Positions 24,921 to 30,704 of a DNA stretch of 35,013 nt are shown here, piece by piece. The stretch is taken from positions 1 through 35,013 of the IMG/VR virus record IMGVR_UViG_3300044626_000768; one strand, 5' to 3'. Under the pieces are notes generated by a model. It was given only the letters and a program-made list of their open reading frames with translations. It was not told where the DNA came from and made no database searches. Both the position numbers and the translations under genes were made by a program. How positions within the stretch are numbered: the first letter of the stretch is position 1; every line of letters begins with the position of its first letter. This DNA comes from a virus.

Positions 24921-24946
24921 CCCAGTACGGCCCCTGGCCTACTGGG
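24921..24946 (+). repeat. family B hairpin, copy 4
   Basis: Canonical B sequence, 35 nt before ATG 24982. Confidence 0.75.
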
Positions 24947-24981
24947 ATTGTTCCTTCAATGTAATTAAGGAGTATTTAGTC

Positions 24982-25227
24982 ATGAATGAATTTGTTTCTG
25001 CGACCCGCTGTTCTTGTTCTCAGACTTTGTTTGTTTTTGATGAGGAAACTGGCATCCAGTATCCAATCCATCCTGTTCCTCCGCAGGACAATAGGATATG
25101 CACCCAGATTCTTTATCATGTTCAGAACGAAATAGATTTAGCTACTGGCTGGATCGCTTGCGATGATTTAGAACGAGGCAAAGACATACAGTTCTTGCCT
25201 CTTGCTTATCATCTTTGGCATAAGTAA
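24982..25227 (+). CDS. small hypothetical protein
   Basis: 81 aa, ATG 24982 preceded by TTAAGGAGTATTTAGTC. The N-terminus has CSC after RC (ATRCSCSQTLFVFDEETG), followed by DNRICTQI; four cysteines in all, so metal binding is possible but no classic zinc ribbon is formed. Framed by hairpins B and A. No family recognised. Confidence 0.6.
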   Translation: MNEFVSATRCSCSQTLFVFDEETGIQYPIHPVPPQDNRICTQILYHVQNEIDLATGWIACDDLERGKDIQFLPLAYHLWHK

Positions 25228-25233
25228 TTCTAT

Positions 25234-25267
25234 CACCCCAGGGTCTAACTTACTAGGCTCTGGGGTG
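25234..25267 (+). terminator. family A hairpin, copy 4
   Basis: CACCCCAGGG ... CTCTGGGGTG with a longer loop, 6 nt after the stop. Confidence 0.6.
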
Positions 25268-25283
25268 TCTATTCGCATTGTCC

Positions 25284-25317
25284 TCTGTGCCAGTTGCGAT
25301 CGCAACTCACGCACAGA
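25284..25317 (+). repeat. family C hairpin with HIP1 in the loop, copy 3
   Basis: TCTGTGC and GCACAGA flank AGTTGCGATCGCAACT, so the loop sequence is a longer palindrome here. Confidence 0.65.
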
Positions 25318-25324
25318 TTAGATA

Positions 25325-25350
25325 CCCAGTACGGCCCCTGGCCTACTGGG
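25325..25350 (+). repeat. family B hairpin, copy 5
   Basis: Canonical B sequence, 34 nt before ATG 25385. Confidence 0.75.
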
Positions 25351-25384
25351 ATTTCTTTGTAGTTGTTCTTAAGGAGTATTCCAC

Positions 25385-25603
25385 ATGTTCCATTTCTTCA
25401 GTCATTATTTCAGCACAGCTACTGCCTGGGTCTTAGACCCTTACTGTTGGCTTCTTATTGCCCTAGCTAGTTTAGTCCAATTCTTTCTACCTGGGTGCAA
25501 ACCCCAGGTTAACCCCGATTACACAATCGCATGGGGTTACTACCCCCATGTCTTTTTTATCAGTACCACACTGGGGTTTCTCGGCTTCCTGAGCCATTGG
25601 TAA
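25385..25603 (+). CDS. small membrane protein
   Basis: 72 aa with leader CTTAAGGAGTATTCCAC. Two hydrophobic segments, about residues 20-36 (CWLLIALASLVQFFLPG) and 53-71 (YPHVFFISTTLGFLGFL), predict a two-pass inner-membrane protein. Small phage membrane proteins of this kind may act in superinfection exclusion or lysis control; nothing here shows which. Confidence 0.65.
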   Translation: MFHFFSHYFSTATAWVLDPYCWLLIALASLVQFFLPGCKPQVNPDYTIAWGYYPHVFFISTTLGFLGFLSHW

Positions 25604-25620
25604 GCCTCCTAGTTTCTCAT

Positions 25621-25649
25621 CACCCCAGGGTCTATCTAGGCTCTGGGGT
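25621..25649 (+). terminator. family A hairpin, copy 5
   Basis: CACCCCAGGG ... CTCTGGGGT then TCCTTTTG, a short T-run. Confidence 0.55.
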
Positions 25650-25700
25650 TCCTTTTGTCGTTGCCAGCACTTCCGCTGGTATTGATTTAAGGAGAATAAT

Positions 25701-25874
25701 ATGCTGGTAATTCGCTTTCACAACGATAACTCAGTCACGCCTCTCCAAGGCGCCAACCTTGGCACTCTTGTCCCCGTTTACGGGGATCTCCAGAAGTTAA
25801 TAGCGCTTGCCCGCAAGCGCAGGGAACCCGTCAAGAAGCAATATGCGGGCAATCCGCGACTTCTTGACTACTAA
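25701..25874 (+). CDS. 57-aa basic hypothetical protein
   Basis: ATG 25701 with TTTAAGGAGAATAAT upstream. Starts MLVIRFHNDNSVTPLQG and has a basic middle (LARKRREPVKKQYAG). No family recognised. In place of hairpin B the leader has a short CCAGC/GCTGG hairpin. Its cassette position and strong ribosome site support it as a real gene despite its size. Confidence 0.6.
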   Translation: MLVIRFHNDNSVTPLQGANLGTLVPVYGDLQKLIALARKRREPVKKQYAGNPRLLDY

Positions 25875-25881
25875 TCCTTGT

Positions 25882-25915
25882 CACCCCAGGGTCTATTAAC
25901 TCAGGCTCTGGGGTG
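25882..25915 (+). terminator. family A hairpin, copy 6
   Basis: CACCCCAGGG ... CTCTGGGGTG then CCTTTTG, 7 nt after the stop. Confidence 0.6.
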
Positions 25916-25932
25916 CCTTTTGCTGTTGTCTA

Positions 25933-25964
25933 CTGTTCGTTGTTCGCATTGATAATGTGAACAG
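25933..25964 (+). repeat. family D hairpin, copy 1
   Basis: CTGTTC and GAACAG flank a loop containing GTTGTTCGCATTGATAATG, then CGACTTTT. The second copy has the same loop but a different, still complementary stem. Confidence 0.6.
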
Positions 25965-26006
25965 CGACTTTTAGTTCATTTAATCTTGTCCAAGGAGGAC
26001 AAACTC

Positions 26007-26192
26007 ATGCAATTCATTACTTATTTGACCACTTCGGGGCCAACTAAAGCTCAGGCTGAGCTTTTCTGGTACAACCTTTCTGGTTGCCGTGACGGCTACC
26101 AGGGCCAACCCTGGTACTACGCCGGGGTTGTCACAGAATACGATGTTTACGAAAGTGCTGAGGAGGCTATCGAGGCTGATAGCCTAAATTAG
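26007..26192 (+). CDS. 61-aa hypothetical protein
   Basis: ATG 26007 with CAAGGAGGACAAACTC upstream, the strongest ribosome site in the array. Starts MQFITYLTTSGPTKAQAELF, has aromatic-rich GYQGQPWYYAGV in the middle and an acidic end (ESAEEAIEADSLN). Overall acidic, as small phage inhibitors often are; function unknown. Confidence 0.6.
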   Translation: MQFITYLTTSGPTKAQAELFWYNLSGCRDGYQGQPWYYAGVVTEYDVYESAEEAIEADSLN

Positions 26193-26201
26193 CTTTTCTA
26201 T

Positions 26202-26234
26202 CACCCCAGGGTCTAATCACTAGGCTCTGGGGTG
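26202..26234 (+). terminator. family A hairpin, copy 7
   Basis: CACCCCAGGG ... CTCTGGGGTG then TCTTTTGG. Confidence 0.6.
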
Positions 26235-26245
26235 TCTTTTGGCAT

Positions 26246-26278
26246 TGTCCATCGTTGTTCGCATTAATAATGTGGACA
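26246..26278 (+). repeat. family D hairpin, copy 2
   Basis: TGTCCA and TGGACA flank nearly the same loop as copy 1. The changed stem stays paired, which supports an RNA structure. Confidence 0.6.
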
Positions 26279-26311
26279 GCGACTTTTTGTTCACTTATTA
26301 CAGAGGCAAAG

Positions 26312-26635
26312 ATGCTTTACCTGCAGCCAGGAGAAAAGATAACAGCCAATCGGATCGCTATCGCGTTTGATGAGCGATCTGCTATCGACCTCGGCTACCT
26401 TAATGGTCAGCTTGTCTTCCAGGTCTCCGTGAACGGAAGCCTTGTGGGCTATATTATGCCTCCGCGTGACGGGGGTGCCTGGGGGATAAACCTTTCTCAG
26501 GGAGCGCATGAGCAAAGAGGATATTACCGCCCTATCCTGAGGCAAGCTAACTCTCCGTATGGAGTTGCGATAAGCCATTCCCAGGCGGATATGGATGATC
26601 TAGTCTGGGATCTGCAGTTTTTTGCTCCTCTTTAA
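26312..26635 (+). CDS. small hypothetical protein
   Basis: 107 aa from ATG 26312 (CAGAGGCAAAG upstream). Beta-rich: MLYLQPGEKITANRIAIAFD, LVFQVSVNGSLVGYIMPPRD, then a Gly-rich middle and an acidic end. No family recognised. Followed by a terminator and hairpin A in the same arrangement as the 24471 cassette. Confidence 0.6.
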   Translation: MLYLQPGEKITANRIAIAFDERSAIDLGYLNGQLVFQVSVNGSLVGYIMPPRDGGAWGINLSQGAHEQRGYYRPILRQANSPYGVAISHSQADMDDLVWDLQFFAPL

Positions 26636-26670
26636 GCAACTTACTCCACCCTACCCACCCCACCACCCCG

Positions 26671-26689
26671 GCCCCATGGCTGGGGTTTT
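26671..26689 (+). terminator. intrinsic terminator
   Basis: CCCC and GGGG around ATGGCT, followed by TTTTG; the downstream sequence repeats that at 24815-24864. Confidence 0.5.
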
Positions 26690-26704
26690 GCTTAAATAGG
26701 CTAT

Positions 26705-26734
26705 CACCCCAGGGTCTACTCAGGCCTTGGGGTG
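26705..26734 (+). terminator. family A hairpin, copy 8
   Basis: Same 30-nt core as copies 1 and 3. Confidence 0.6.
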
Positions 26735-26744
26735 TCTATTCCTA

Positions 26745-26769
26745 TTGTGCGATCGCTACCCACGCACAA
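26745..26769 (+). repeat. family C hairpin, divergent copy 4
   Basis: TTGTGCG and CGCACAA form the stem; HIP1 here overlaps the stem and loop rather than lying wholly in the loop. Confidence 0.5.
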
Positions 26770-26777
26770 TACCATTA

Positions 26778-26803
26778 CCCAGTACGGCCTCTGGCCTACT
26801 GGG
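26778..26803 (+). repeat. family B hairpin, copy 6
   Basis: Canonical B sequence followed by ATTTTT, but 67 nt before the next ATG, twice the usual distance. Confidence 0.7.
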
Positions 26804-26870
26804 ATTTTTCACATAATTAACCGCATCGCTACAGCGGTTAATACCCATACAACTATCGAGAGAGAAAGAG

Positions 26871-27302
26871 ATGAAAAGCTATACCCGCCTCATCATGATT
26901 ACATTGACCACTGCCTGGACCACTTGGTACCAGGCTTCCTCCTATGCCTGCGCCATCACCGCATGGCTCGTCCGTGCGATCGCCTTTATGGCGATCTTGA
27001 CCTACCTCCTTGGCAAGGAAGCTCGTGTCTTTGTAGACTCCTTCCTGGAGTCTTGCATGAAGTCACCAACCTCCATGCCCCTTACTCTTCCTACTCCTGC
27101 GCCTACTCCTACTCTTACTACTGCTGCTGAGCCTGCGGGGGATTACCCCGTCCAGGCGCAGATACAACAATTTACTCCTACTCTTGCAGACTTCACGTCT
27201 GCACAATTAAAGGCTATTGCCAAGGAGCATAAGCTCCCTCGGTATAGCCGAATGAATAAGCAGCAGCTCTTTGACGCACTGCTTGAACTTGATTTGATTT
27301 GA
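26871..27302 (+). CDS. membrane protein with Rho-N/SAP-like C-terminal domain
   Basis: 143 aa, leader GAGAGAGAAAGAG. A hydrophobic N-terminus with a transmembrane helix at about 27-47 (ACAITAWLVRAIAFMAILTYLL), a Pro/Thr linker at 65-90, then a helical domain at 106-140 (TSAQLKAIAKEHKLPRYSRM, QQLFDALLEL) matching the Rho N-terminal or SAP fold that binds nucleic acid. It may tether DNA or RNA at the membrane. The AlkB gene's ATG follows its stop immediately (TGAATG), so the two are coupled. Confidence 0.7.
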   Translation: MKSYTRLIMITLTTAWTTWYQASSYACAITAWLVRAIAFMAILTYLLGKEARVFVDSFLESCMKSPTSMPLTLPTPAPTPTLTTAAEPAGDYPVQAQIQQFTPTLADFTSAQLKAIAKEHKLPRYSRMNKQQLFDALLELDLI

Positions 27303-27926
27303 ATGACCCGCCTTGGGAGCAAACTAACCAAGGCATTACGAAGTATCAAAATGATTGAAGAATACTTAGACTACGCCACGCAAGTGTCTCTAGTCTCCTT
27401 GGCTAGAGATATTTGCGTCAGGGCACCCCTGTATAGGGCAGAAATGCCCAACACAGGGAAACCATTCACCTACTACCAGTCTGGTGCCGGATGGGGCTGG
27501 ACATCTGGCCATGGTGGCGGCTACCGCTACCAAACCACCCATCCTGTTACTGGGGCTACCTTACCGCAGATTCCTGATCAACTACTTGACATAGCCCGTA
27601 AACACGGGCTGGAGGCGGATAGCCTCCTAATTAACTGGTACACTCCAGGGTCATCCCTGGGGCTGCACCGGGATAAAGACGAGAAGTATCGGCATCCAAT
27701 AGTTTCCATCTCACTGGGAGATCATGCGATATTCCAGTTGGGTGGAAACATTCGCTCTGCCAGAACTACTGACATAGAGCTGATCTCTGGATCAGTTCTA
27801 ATTATGTCTGGCAACAATCGTTCCCGCTTCCACGGGATCAAGACAATCTTACCTAACACCTGTATCCACCCAGGCTTGCTTAAGCAGCCTGGCCGGATCA
27901 ACCTGACTCTCCGCAGGAGTCAGTGA
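27303..27926 (+). CDS. alkB: AlkB-like 2-oxoglutarate/Fe(II) dioxygenase
   Basis: 207 aa. The iron-binding triad is His122 and Asp124 in LHRDKDE and His177 in SRFHGIK; Arg198 and Arg204 in GRINLTLRR bind 2-oxoglutarate. PIVSISLGDHAIFQLGG (132-148) and LISGSVLIMSGNNR (160-173) match AlkB core strands. AlkB enzymes repair methylated bases by oxidative demethylation. All catalytic residues are present, so activity is expected. It is translationally linked to the upstream membrane protein. It may protect phage nucleic acid from alkylation or act on a modified host target; substrate is unknown. An internal ATG at 27351 is an alternative start. Confidence 0.93.
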   Translation: MTRLGSKLTKALRSIKMIEEYLDYATQVSLVSLARDICVRAPLYRAEMPNTGKPFTYYQSGAGWGWTSGHGGGYRYQTTHPVTGATLPQIPDQLLDIARKHGLEADSLLINWYTPGSSLGLHRDKDEKYRHPIVSISLGDHAIFQLGGNIRSARTTDIELISGSVLIMSGNNRSRFHGIKTILPNTCIHPGLLKQPGRINLTLRRSQ

Positions 27927-27935
27927 ACAAGAATG

Positions 27936-27961
27936 CCCGGTACGGCCTCTGGCCTACCGGG
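27936..27961 (+). repeat. family B hairpin, variant copy 7
   Basis: The stem is CCCGGTA/TACCGGG in place of CCCAGTA/TACTGGG: a compensated A-T to G-C change. It ends 18 nt before ATG 27980. Confidence 0.7.
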
Positions 27962-27979
27962 TTTCATCGAGGTAATCAA

Positions 27980-28066
27980 ATGATCGAAGGAATCATCGCT
28001 TTTAAGCTATTACTTTTTGCCTATCGAGTCTGCGATCGCAGCACTCGAACAAAAGACAAAAAGTAG
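27980..28066 (+). CDS. 28-aa small protein
   Basis: ATG 27980 with GAGGTAATCAA upstream; encodes MIEGIIAFKLLLFAYRVCDR and a basic tail TRTKDKK. A short hydrophobic start with a positive C-terminus suggests a membrane-associated microprotein. Its reality rests on the ribosome site and on hairpin B on either side; it contains a HIP1 site. Confidence 0.4.
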   Translation: MIEGIIAFKLLLFAYRVCDRSTRTKDKK

Positions 28067-28094
28067 ACACGCAATAGTCCCATCTTCGAACCTG

Positions 28095-28120
28095 CCCGGT
28101 ACGGCCTCTGGCCTACCGGG
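28095..28120 (+). repeat. family B hairpin, variant copy 8
   Basis: Same compensated CCCGGTA/TACCGGG stem with a TTTTTT tail, 34 nt before ATG 28155. Confidence 0.7.
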
Positions 28121-28154
28121 TTTTTTAGAAAGAGTTAACTTGATTTGATTTGAT

Positions 28155-28292
28155 ATGAATACCACAGAACCCACTGAACTTCCTACGATTCCCGTGACTG
28201 CTGACCCCTTGTCGGCAGGGCTCTTCGTCGCTACGGCGATCATCCCAATCACCGCTGGAATTATCCAGCTAAAGAAAAAGAATAAGAAATAA
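28155..28292 (+). CDS. 45-aa single-pass membrane protein
   Basis: ATG 28155; polar Thr/Pro/Glu N-terminus, then a hydrophobic helix at about 20-37 (LSAGLFVATAIIPITAGIIQ) and a basic tail KKKNKK, giving an outside-N, inside-C topology. No strong ribosome site. Fits the cassette plan, with hairpin B before and a hairpin A variant after. Function unknown. Confidence 0.5.
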   Translation: MNTTEPTELPTIPVTADPLSAGLFVATAIIPITAGIIQLKKKNKK

Positions 28293-28296
28293 CATC

Positions 28297-28325
28297 ACCG
28301 GCTTGGGGCATCTGCTCCAGCCGGT
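28297..28325 (+). terminator. family A variant hairpin, copy 9
   Basis: ACCGGCT/AGCCGGT closes an inner GGGGC..GCTCC stem; followed by CCCTTTTCGCATTGTC. It is in the same place as family A with a different sequence. Confidence 0.55.
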
Positions 28326-28362
28326 CCCTTTTCGCATTGTCGAATTAAGGAGAATTTTATTT

Positions 28363-28530
28363 ATGTATATCCACCACCAAGAAACTTCCCTTAACCCAGG
28401 TTCCTGGGTTACTACCTACTGTCCGGATCGCAGGACGGCAAGGGCTGTAATGTTGCGCCTTACGGCCAACAATCTCCCTTTCATGGTGGCCCCTGACCAC
28501 CTCACCCCTTGGAACTATTCCTATAACTAA
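28363..28530 (+). CDS. 55-aa hypothetical protein
   Basis: ATG 28363 after TTAAGGAGAATTTTATTT. Starts MYIHHQETSLNPGSWVTTYC, includes a DRRTARAVMLRL helix and ends in aromatic NYSYN. No family recognised. It shares one transcript with the next gene, 13 nt away with its own AAGGAG. Confidence 0.55.
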   Translation: MYIHHQETSLNPGSWVTTYCPDRRTARAVMLRLTANNLPFMVAPDHLTPWNYSYN

Positions 28531-28543
28531 GGAGAAAAACACT

Positions 28544-28726
28544 ATGCTTCAGATAGATTACGGTTTTGACCTGCAATCCTTCGATGTTGAAGATTCAATG
28601 ATTGATATACTTCACCAGAATTTTGACACTCGTGAATGGACTACTACCTCGCTCCATGAGAGCGAAGTCTTGAACTTCCAAAATGAACTTGACTCTCTTG
28701 GCCTAGACTACTTACCTGTAGTTTAG
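28544..28726 (+). CDS. 60-aa acidic hypothetical protein
   Basis: ATG 28544 with AAGGAGAAAAACACT upstream. Strongly acidic (MLQIDYGFDLQSFDVEDSMI, then FQNELDSLGLDYLPVV), possibly a DNA-mimic or inhibitor type by charge alone. No family recognised. Confidence 0.55.
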   Translation: MLQIDYGFDLQSFDVEDSMIDILHQNFDTREWTTTSLHESEVLNFQNELDSLGLDYLPVV

Positions 28727-28736
28727 GCATCTGATC

Positions 28737-28765
28737 ACCGGCCTGGGGCAACTGCTCCAGCCGGT
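28737..28765 (+). terminator. family A variant hairpin, copy 10
   Basis: ACCGGC/GCCGGT with inner GGGGC..GCTCC, followed by TTTCTTTTCTCATTGCC; 10 nt after the stop. Confidence 0.55.
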
Positions 28766-28775
28766 TTCTTTTCTC

Positions 28776-28810
28776 ATTGCCGAAAGGCATTAAACCAATC
28801 TAAGGTATTC
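28776..28810 (+). repeat. SSB leader repeat, copy 1
   Basis: A 35-nt leader, identical to 29330-29364, containing GCCGAAAGGC and TCTAAGGTATTC; it runs to the start of the first SSB gene. Confidence 0.8.
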
Positions 28811-28812
28811 TT

Positions 28813-29280
28813 ATGTCCTCACGTGGCCTAAACGTTTGCACTCTCGCCGGCAACCTCGCCGCTGACCCCGAGATTCGTACCATTCCTCTTCGGGATGGTA
28901 CATCTACTCAGGTAGCCGATCTAACCATCTATGTCGATCGCATTCCCAGTCGTAAGGAGAATGACAGCTTTACTGTCGATATTACCGTATGGGAAGGCTC
29001 TGCCGCCTGGCGTAAGCTAGGCTACATCAAGAAAGGTTCCCTGATTATTGCCAGTGGAGCCATTGATGCTTCTCCATACGTCAGGAAGGTTGACAGTCAG
29101 GCCCGTGCTGGCTTGAAGCTTAAGGCTACTGACATCTTCCTTGACTCCAGTCCAAGAGTTGAAGAGTCCGACCCTCAGACTGAAGCTTCTCTTGAGGAGC
29201 AAACTCCTGTACAGGAGGAAGCGCCTAAAACCCGCCGCCGTTCTTCTAAGAAGGAGGAATTAGCGGCAACTGTTAGCTAA
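28813..29280 (+). CDS. ssb: single-stranded DNA-binding protein, paralogue 1
   Basis: 155 aa, one OB-fold. NVCTLAGNLAADPEIR at the N-terminus is the SSB signature first strand, followed by ADLTIYVDR, FTVDITVWEGSAAWRKLGYI and KGSLIIASGAI. The C-terminus is not the usual acidic tip: after a Glu-rich linker it ends basic (TRRRSSKKEELAATVS), so it may not recruit the usual SSB partners. It covers single-stranded DNA in replication or recombination. The paralogue downstream keeps the canonical tip. Confidence 0.88.
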   Translation: MSSRGLNVCTLAGNLAADPEIRTIPLRDGTSTQVADLTIYVDRIPSRKENDSFTVDITVWEGSAAWRKLGYIKKGSLIIASGAIDASPYVRKVDSQARAGLKLKATDIFLDSSPRVEESDPQTEASLEEQTPVQEEAPKTRRRSSKKEELAATVS

Positions 29281-29291
29281 TTAACTCTATC

Positions 29292-29325
29292 GCTGGGTAG
29301 GATATAGTTCCTGCCCAGCACCTTT
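29292..29325 (+). terminator. terminator between the SSB genes
   Basis: GCTGGG/CCCAGC with inner AGGA/TCCT, followed by ACCTTTTTC. It limits read-through, so the second SSB gene probably has separate control from the repeated leader. Confidence 0.65.
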
Positions 29326-29329
29326 TTCT

Positions 29330-29364
29330 ATTGCCGAAAGGCATTAAACCAATCTAAGGTATTC
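29330..29364 (+). repeat. SSB leader repeat, copy 2
   Basis: Identical to 28776-28810; the match continues through the first 30 or so coding bases with one or two differences. Confidence 0.8.
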
Positions 29365-29366
29365 CT

Positions 29367-29756
29367 ATGTCCTCACGTGGCCTAAACGTTTGTACTCTTG
29401 CCGGGAATGTGGCTGCTACTCCTGTACTCAAGGAGCTGCAAGGCGGCAATGAACTCGCTGAGTTCACTATGTATGTTGACCGCGTTCCTAGTCGCAAGGA
29501 AAATGACAGTTTTACCATTAAGGTTACTGTCTGGGCTGGTACAGCAGCTTTTCGAAAGATCGCTTACATCGATAAAGGAAGCCTCATTATTGTCACTGGC
29601 AAGATTGATGCTTCTCCTTACATCGCTAAAACTGATGGTAACCCCCGTGCTGGCTTGCAAGTTACTGCTGCGGACATCTTCCTGGACTCCAGTCCTCGGA
29701 ATCAGGATGAGGCTCCTGCCTCTGCTGACAATTTCGATGACATTCCTTTTAGCTAA
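29367..29756 (+). CDS. ssb: single-stranded DNA-binding protein, paralogue 2
   Basis: 129 aa, OB-fold with NVCTLAGNVAATPVLK, AEFTMYVDRVPSRKEND, FTIKVTVWAGTAAFRKIAYI and KGSLIIVTGKI. It ends in NFDDIPFS, close to the canonical DDIPF tip that docks replication and repair proteins. The N-terminal MSSRGLNVCTLAGN is identical to paralogue 1, and both share ASPY and FLDSSPR, so this is a tandem duplication. This copy is the better candidate for the replicative SSB. Confidence 0.9.
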   Translation: MSSRGLNVCTLAGNVAATPVLKELQGGNELAEFTMYVDRVPSRKENDSFTIKVTVWAGTAAFRKIAYIDKGSLIIVTGKIDASPYIAKTDGNPRAGLQVTAADIFLDSSPRNQDEAPASADNFDDIPFS

Positions 29757-29772
29757 TCCCTTACTCTAGTTG

Positions 29773-29798
29773 TCGCCCCTAGCATTAGCTGGGGGTGA
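29773..29798 (+). terminator. family E hairpin, copy 1
   Basis: TCGCCCC pairs with GGGGTGA around an AGC/GCT inner stem, followed by TTTCTT. Confidence 0.6.
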
Positions 29799-29826
29799 TT
29801 TCTTGTTGCAATTCACACATTTAACT

Positions 29827-30210
29827 ATGAACGAATCAGTTTGTCAAAAAGCGAAAGCCATACTAGATCGGAGAATCGCCTGTGCCGATCAAGGCGATGA
29901 TCCTTTTAACCCTCTTATTGACCACTTAATTCTTTTTAACGCCTTCAACTTTGAACATGATGGCATCCACTATCATGTCACCCGAGATGGAACTCCAATA
30001 TCACTGAGTGATATTACATACTCTCATCTTGTAAACATTATTTCCTACATAGACAGGCTTGTTCCTGCCGAAGGTCTTTCTATCCAAGAAAAGTCTTGGG
30101 ATGGCGACCATGTAGACTTGTTACACTTTTCTTCTCGCGAAGAAATACTTCAAAGATGGAAATTCCATCTTTATCAAGAAGAACTTAACCGTAGACAACT
30201 TCAGACTTGA
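29827..30210 (+). CDS. hypothetical protein
   Basis: 127 aa from ATG 29827; a TTG at 29770 would translate hairpin E, so it is rejected. Helical and acidic, with His-rich HDGIHYHVTRDG in the middle and a basic C-terminal helix (EEILQRWKFHLYQEELNRR). Poor ribosome site. Not recognised. Hairpin E on both sides. Confidence 0.55.
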   Translation: MNESVCQKAKAILDRRIACADQGDDPFNPLIDHLILFNAFNFEHDGIHYHVTRDGTPISLSDITYSHLVNIISYIDRLVPAEGLSIQEKSWDGDHVDLLHFSSREEILQRWKFHLYQEELNRRQLQT

Positions 30211-30216
30211 GCACTG

Positions 30217-30242
30217 TCACCCCTGGCTAATGCTGGGGGTGA
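30217..30242 (+). terminator. family E hairpin, copy 2
   Basis: TCACCCC/GGGGTGA around TGGCTAATGCTG, followed by TTTCC. Confidence 0.6.
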
Positions 30243-30277
30243 TTTCCAACTCTAATTCATCCATTTACTTTTTACCT

Positions 30278-30601
30278 ATGGCAAAAATCACTTTACCAAT
30301 CTTCTCCGAAGCTGTTAATAAATCTCTGTCTGAACTCGCCCCTTATTACGCTGATGGCCAAGCTGACAGGATTGACACAAGATACGTATACTCAGATCGA
30401 CTTTCATCTATCAAAGTTATTTACAACCAATCTACGCTAAAGCTTCTTTTTCAAGAAGCTATTTATGAATCAGAAGAAGTCTATGATTTGGATCAATGCC
30501 TTCAGAGCATTATCTATCAATGGATTGAAGATTATCCAGAAGTGGCGACCAAAACAAAAGAACTACGAGCAAAGATGATTAAAGATCTTCCTGGATTTTA
30601 A
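30278..30601 (+). CDS. hypothetical protein
   Basis: 107 aa from ATG 30278 (MAKITLPIFSEAVNKSLSEL). Helical, with Tyr-rich YVYSDRLSSIKVIYN and an acidic run YESEEVYDLDQ, ending in a basic helix. No family recognised. No good ribosome site; the alternative TTG at 30230 lies in hairpin E. Confidence 0.55.
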   Translation: MAKITLPIFSEAVNKSLSELAPYYADGQADRIDTRYVYSDRLSSIKVIYNQSTLKLLFQEAIYESEEVYDLDQCLQSIIYQWIEDYPEVATKTKELRAKMIKDLPGF

Positions 30602-30644
30602 CTAGATTCCAATAATTGGGACTTCTTGCCTTAGTTTTATTTTG

Positions 30645-30670
30645 TCACCCCTGGCTAATGCTGGGGGTGA
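30645..30670 (+). terminator. family E hairpin, copy 3
   Basis: As copy 2 but followed by six T, a good terminator; GCATTGTCC follows. Confidence 0.7.
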
Positions 30671-30704
30671 TTTTTTGCATTGTCCAATTTAGGAGAATGC
30701 AATT

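Noticed and set aside
23490-28120. Repeated hairpins as a CRISPR array
   Set aside because: Spacing is irregular and the intervals hold ribosome sites and genes of 28-207 codons rather than short uniform spacers.
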